DNA of 64,000 nucleotides from JBAZMA01 sp041649995 (GTDB lineage Bacteria > Omnitrophota > Gorgyraeia > Velamenicoccales > Velamenicoccaceae): positions 1 through 64,000 of the forward strand of contig JBAZMA010000003.1 of assembly GCA_041649995.1 (NCBI GenBank). The letters run 5' to 3'. A program made the translations under genes and the position numbers. This document shows, piece by piece, positions 60,640 to 64,000 of the stretch. Each line of letters begins with the position of its first letter. Position 1 is the first letter of the stretch. Under the pieces are notes generated by a model. It did not search any database, was not told where the DNA came from, and saw only the letters and a program-made list of their open reading frames with translations.

Positions 60640-60935
60640 CCGATTTCAGGCCACGGGCCGCAGTCCACAGAAACCGAGGGACGAAGAACAATTAAGAATT
60701 AAAAATGAAGAATTAAGAATGAAGAATGATTTAGGTGCTAGGGGCTAGTCCTAGTCCCTAAACCCTAAACCCTAGACCCTAAATTGCTTTTTGCGATTTG
60801 GAAATTGAGTCCATCAGAACCAAACAGCCAAGCAGCTTATTTTTTGTACTGTTTTTGCCCTATGCTCTTAGCCACAAGCTATAAGCTATCCGCCATAAGC
60901 TGAACTAGCAGCGGCCTGATACCTGAGAACTGATA
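60640..60935. repeat. Intergenic 7-bp-period array
   Basis: AACCGAG, GGACGAA, GAACAAT, TAAGAAT, TAAAAAT, GAAGAAT ... GTGCTAG, GGGCTAG, TCCTAGT, CCCTAAA, CCCTAAA, CCCTAGA, CCCTAAA ... TAAGCTA, TCCGCCA, TAAGCTG ... TGATACC, TGAGAAC, TGATACC. The 60805-60900 part is a diverged copy of 40970-41060. It ends directly before the ribosome site (AGGAGG) of the next gene. Confidence 0.87.
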
Positions 60936-60954
60936 CCTGAAACAGGAGGAAATA

Positions 60955-61365
60955 ATGACACTTGATGATGTGAATCAGATGATATTGGACGCGGGGATGG
61001 GATATCTGGCGACTTGCGACGCAGATCAGCCGCGCGTCAGGGCCATGATGCCTGTCCTTTCGGACGACGGAAAGCTTCTGGCAGCCACGTTTCCCGGCTC
61101 CAAAAAACTCGCGCAGATCGCTAAAAACCCCAAGATCGAGATCTGTTTCGTGGACAGGAAACTGAGCCATTGCAGGATCGAAGGGAAGGCGTCGGTGAGC
61201 GAGGAAGCCTCCCTGAAGGAAGAATTATGGAACAAGCAGATGATGCTGCGGCAGTTTTTCCAGGGGCCGCAGGACCCCAATTTTATTTTGATCGTCATCA
61301 TTCCCACAAAAGTCTCGATGATGAACATCGGAGACAAAGGGTATACGGAGGTACCCTTAACTTAA
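60955..61365 (+). CDS. PNPOx-like split-barrel flavoprotein
   Basis: A 136-residue protein of the pyridoxamine 5'-phosphate oxidase-like family: MGYLATCDADQPRVRAMMPV, KLLAATFPGSKKLAQIAKNP, IEICFVDRKLSHCRIEGKA. Likely binds FMN or a related cofactor; the reaction is unknown. AGGAGG precedes the ATG. It is a distant relative of the 37843 gene. Confidence 0.78.
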   Translation: MTLDDVNQMILDAGMGYLATCDADQPRVRAMMPVLSDDGKLLAATFPGSKKLAQIAKNPKIEICFVDRKLSHCRIEGKASVSEEASLKEELWNKQMMLRQFFQGPQDPNFILIVIIPTKVSMMNIGDKGYTEVPLT

Positions 61366-61369
61366 ATCT

Positions 61370-61759
61370 ATGAAAAAAAACGCCGATACCGCACGCAAGA
61401 CGCAGAAGAAAAAACCCGATCTTTCCCTTTGCCGCCGCTGTGATTTGGGAAGTTGCTGCCGGGATGGAGTCGAAGTGGATCTGTTTGAAGCCTCACAAAT
61501 CCTCAAGAGGGCGCCCGCCGTCCCTCGGCCGTGGTTCAAATTCCTGCGTTCCGACAAAAGGTCTCCGTCAGGATTCGTGTTTTCAACAGTCCTGAGGCAT
61601 CGCCGATGCGTTTTCCAGAACGACGCCAAGCGATGCATTGTGTACGATATCCGTCCACGCTATTGCCGCGAATTCCCTTTTGAAGACGGCAGGCCGGCGC
61701 CCTATTATCACGCCTTGTGCCATCATGGGGCTAAAAAAAGGACGCGGAGGCAAAAGTGA
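61370..61759 (+). CDS. YkgJ-family cysteine cluster protein
   Basis: A 129-residue protein with eight or so cysteines in the zinc/iron-chelating pattern of YkgJ (UPF0153): LCRRCDLGSCCRDGVEVD at the N-terminus, then RCVFQ, KRCIVYDIRPRYCREFPF and ALCHHG. The family's role is not known, but a metal cluster is expected. It begins 4 bp after the previous gene and overlaps the next by 4 bp. Confidence 0.85.
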   Translation: MKKNADTARKTQKKKPDLSLCRRCDLGSCCRDGVEVDLFEASQILKRAPAVPRPWFKFLRSDKRSPSGFVFSTVLRHRRCVFQNDAKRCIVYDIRPRYCREFPFEDGRPAPYYHALCHHGAKKRTRRQK

Positions 61760-62055
61760 AGACGCTGGCTTTGATCGCCGCGGTCGTTCTGCCTCTCTGG
61801 AATATTCCGCTGGTCCTCAAAATGCATAGGCGCCGTTCTTCGGAGGACTTAAGCCTGTCCTGGGCGCTGGGCGTCTGGGTGTGTCTGGCCGTGATGTTTC
61901 CGGCGGCCATTGTTTCGCCGGACATTGTTTTTAAGACATTCAGCATTGTGAACATCATCCTGTTCTCGTGGGTTGTTTTTTCTGTCCTGAAATTCAGGAG
62001 AAAACCCCGTAAAAAAATCAATACAGAGACATGCCGCAAGGAGGCTGCCGCGTGA
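61756..62055 (+). CDS. Small PQ-loop/SemiSWEET-like membrane protein
   Basis: A 99-residue protein with three hydrophobic segments (about 3-20, 36-56, 59-77) and a basic C-terminal tail. The first helix with PLWNIPLVLKMHRRRSSEDL resembles a PQ-loop unit as in bacterial SemiSWEET sugar transporters, which work as dimers of three-helix subunits. The assignment is by pattern only. It overlaps its neighbours at both ends. Confidence 0.6.
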   Translation: MKTLALIAAVVLPLWNIPLVLKMHRRRSSEDLSLSWALGVWVCLAVMFPAAIVSPDIVFKTFSIVNIILFSWVVFSVLKFRRKPRKKINTETCRKEAAA

Positions 62056-62954
62056 GTATTCTCGTTTTGGGAACTGCCGCATTGGACACCGTTAAAACCC
62101 CTTCCGGGAAACGTCGGGAGATGCTCGGAGGTTCCGCTGTTCATTTTTCCATGGGGGCGCGCCATTTCACGCGGGTCAATCTCGTGGCGATCGTGGGTTC
62201 GGATTTCCCCAAGAAACACACGGATTTTTTGAAACGCAAGGGGATCGTCCTGACGTCCTTGATCATTGAGGATGGCCGCACATTCCGCTGGGAAGGCGAA
62301 TACAGGGGTGATCTGAACACGGCCTTGACCTTGAGCACCGAATTGGGGGTTCTTTCCGTGTTTAAGCCCCAGGTCGCAGAACATCAGAAGTCGATCGAAA
62401 ATATTTTCCTGGCCAACGTGGATCCCGATATCCAGAAGCATCTGTTGACCCACATGCGTTCGCCGAAATTGATCGGTTTGGACAGCATGAATTACTGGAT
62501 CGACCACAAGAAAAATTCCCTGGTCGGTTTGTTGAAAAAGGTGAATATTTTTGTCGCCAACGACGCCGAGGCCCGCAGTCTTTCGGGGGAGTCCAACCTC
62601 ATCAAGGCCGCCCGCGCCCTCAGGCGTATGGGCGCCTCTATTGTCGTGGTCAAAAAAGGGGAGCATGGGGTCATCGTGTTCTGCAAGGATTTCCTTTTTT
62701 GCCTGCCGGCTTACCCGGTGGAAAAGGTCGTGGACCCCACAGGCGCGGGAGATACGTTTGCCGGAGGATTTATGGGTTATCTGGCAAAGGCCGGAAAGCT
62801 CGACGCGGTCTCAGTCAAAAAAGCCATCACGTACGGCACGATCATGGCCTCGTTTAATGTCCAGGGCTTCGGCCTGGAGCGCAGCTGCCGCGTCACAAAC
62901 AAGGAGATCGGGAAGCGATACAAGGAATTGAAACAGATCGCTTCCGTCTGCTGA
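62052..62954 (+). CDS. PfkB-family carbohydrate/nucleoside kinase
   Basis: A 300-residue sugar kinase of the ribokinase family. It starts SILVLGTAALDTVKTP, has GGSAVHFSMGARHF (substrate site) and ends with the catalytic signature VVDPTGAGDTFAGGFMGYLA near residue 226, whose Asp is the base. The substrate is not evident. The GTG at 62052 overlaps the previous stop (GTGA), so translation is coupled. Confidence 0.88.
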   Translation: MSILVLGTAALDTVKTPSGKRREMLGGSAVHFSMGARHFTRVNLVAIVGSDFPKKHTDFLKRKGIVLTSLIIEDGRTFRWEGEYRGDLNTALTLSTELGVLSVFKPQVAEHQKSIENIFLANVDPDIQKHLLTHMRSPKLIGLDSMNYWIDHKKNSLVGLLKKVNIFVANDAEARSLSGESNLIKAARALRRMGASIVVVKKGEHGVIVFCKDFLFCLPAYPVEKVVDPTGAGDTFAGGFMGYLAKAGKLDAVSVKKAITYGTIMASFNVQGFGLERSCRVTNKEIGKRYKELKQIASVC

Positions 62955-62956
62955 AT

Positions 62957-63664
62957 ATGACCGTCAAACCGCATTTTTCTTTTTCGCGCCTGATCCGCAT
63001 TTTGGCCGCGGGGGCCTTTCTGGCCCTTGTGGTTTTTCTGGGATTCAGAGTGGCAGCGGTCTTGCGGGAATCCCAGGTGTTAAAACAGGTCATCGGGCGC
63101 CTGAAGGCGGAATCCCGCATTGCCCAGGTCCTTGTCACGGATACGCGCACGGACCCTGATTCGGGGAAAACCCTTACCACCATCAAGTTCCTTGAATATG
63201 ACGCCGGGGGGAGGCCGCTGGCGCCGCGCTATTTCACGTTCTCGGGCAATATTATTCAGTTTCAGTCTTTGGTCGTCCGGTTCAGGGATTTTTATGTCGA
63301 AAAGGGCGATCCGGCCAGGGGAAAGAGCGTTTATCTGTTTCTGAAGGTCTTTTTCCTGGATGGAGAAAAAACACAGGAATACGCGCTGACGGAATTTTAC
63401 AGGGTGCCCCGCGGCTATGAGATCGCCAAAACAGACGCCTATAGCGCGGGAGTGCAGGAAGCCTTCTGGAAGGAGTTCTGGGAATACAGCCTGGATCAGC
63501 GGTCCGCGGAAAGAGCGGGGATCAAGAACGCGCAGATCGAAGCGCCGGGAACCCTGTTTGTTCCGGGGATGCTTTATACCATCAAAATCGAGCATGACGG
63601 CGGCATGAGGATCGACGCCCAGCCTCTGCCGGATATCCTTAAGGGGGAGGTGATCCGTTTCTGA
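62957..63664 (+). CDS. Single-span membrane protein of unknown function
   Basis: A 235-residue protein with one N-terminal membrane segment (about 13-32, AAGAFLALVVFLGFRVAAVL), a short coiled region and a beta-rich extracytoplasmic domain (IAQVLVTDTRTDPDSGKTLT, YFTFSGNIIQFQSLVVRFRD). I do not recognise the family. It starts 2 bp after the PfkB kinase gene and its stop overlaps the next start (TGATG). Confidence 0.65.
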   Translation: MTVKPHFSFSRLIRILAAGAFLALVVFLGFRVAAVLRESQVLKQVIGRLKAESRIAQVLVTDTRTDPDSGKTLTTIKFLEYDAGGRPLAPRYFTFSGNIIQFQSLVVRFRDFYVEKGDPARGKSVYLFLKVFFLDGEKTQEYALTEFYRVPRGYEIAKTDAYSAGVQEAFWKEFWEYSLDQRSAERAGIKNAQIEAPGTLFVPGMLYTIKIEHDGGMRIDAQPLPDILKGEVIRF

Positions 63665-64000
63665 TGAAGACCAAAAAAAGGGATGGGATTGACAGGGATC
63701 CTGAGGACAGGGATTCACTTTACAAACGATATCTTTTCTGGTTATATAAAAATGTCAGGGAAGAATGCGACCGGGTCGATCGTAAATTCACGCAACTCGA
63801 CATTGATGGGGAGATCGCGGATTTTTTTGAGCGCAGTCTCGTTTCATTAAGCGAAAGGGAGAGGGAGGAGATCGCTCCTTTCGTTAAGGAATGGAACAGT
63901 TATGTCGTTCAGAAGAAAGACGACGCCGGCCAAATGAAGTTCACGCCCGCGCAGGGGCTGAAACCCGAGTATGTTTTTTTACGGTTGAAACTGAAGGCTA
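63664..64000 (+). CDS. Partial gene at window end, unknown function
   Basis: An open frame of 112 codons that runs off the window, starting at ATG 63664 in a TGATG overlap with the previous gene. The visible part is charged and soluble (MKTKKRDGIDRDPEDRDSL, then LFWLYKNVREECDRVDRKFT), predicted mostly helical. No known domain is seen; the pairing with the membrane protein upstream suggests a shared role. Confidence 0.6.
   Translation, partial: MKTKKRDGIDRDPEDRDSLYKRYLFWLYKNVREECDRVDRKFTQLDIDGEIADFFERSLVSLSEREREEIAPFVKEWNSYVVQKKDDAGQMKFTPAQGLKPEYVFLRLKLKA

Overview
The window is a gene-dense stretch of a bacterial chromosome, with almost every gene on the + strand. It looks like an uncultured anaerobe with a Gram-negative-type envelope: there are lipoproteins, a secretin, AsmA/YdbH-like proteins and MurA. 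Wood-Ljungdahl genes including acetyl-CoA synthase, together with an Omnitrophota-like gene mix, suggest Omnitrophota (OP3) or a relative. That placement is inference; no rRNA gene or marker set here proves it.

Layout. 1-8.3 kb: rnhB-yraN, then a one-carbon block fhs-fchA-folD-metF-FAD oxidoreductase-acsB. 8.4-17.5 kb: a TPR protein, polA, glgA, coaE, rho, rpmE, prfA, prmC. 17.6-22.4 kb: murA, trpGDCF, a MazG-like gene and a 49-codon gene, closed by a clear terminator. 22.7-26.4 kb: a PilM/N-PilO-secretin assembly locus. 26.5-31.5 kb: an NSS symporter with a 34-codon partner, small lipoproteins, a thermonuclease, an AEC transporter, smpB and the tmRNA gene. 31.5-41 kb: RhlA-like hydrolase, hemW, receiver protein, two HhH DNA glycosylases, PNPOx-like, thioredoxin-fold and beta-CASP nuclease genes, with repeat-filled gaps. 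41-46 kb: a charged secreted protein, ECF sigma/anti-sigma pair, a YdbH-like protein with a YnbE-YdbL fusion, a PC4-like gene and ttcA. 46-54 kb: a GGDEF/HD-GYP protein, a large phosphorylase-like enzyme, a TPR lipoprotein and a second AsmA-like protein. 54-60 kb: a molybdenum hydroxylase cluster with cofactor genes. 61-64 kb: small proteins, a PfkB kinase and a truncated gene at the window edge.

The two most striking things outside genes are repeats. First, many intergenic gaps are filled by degenerate DNA with a strict 7-bp period; one pair of these arrays forms a 139-bp near-perfect inverted repeat around the RhlA-like gene. Second, a 27-bp-period family built on a 13-bp hairpin word occurs at three sites, one of them in frame inside the secretin gene, where it adds three 9-residue repeats.

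Functionally, the most informative protein observations are three. FolD carries Gln at the position of the cyclohydrolase lysine and sits beside a separate cyclohydrolase gene (fchA). A YnbE-like lipoprotein is fused to a YdbL-like domain next to a short YdbH. The tmRNA tag reading frame reaches the expected ending and then lacks a stop. No transposase, CRISPR array, rRNA or ordinary tRNA gene was seen.
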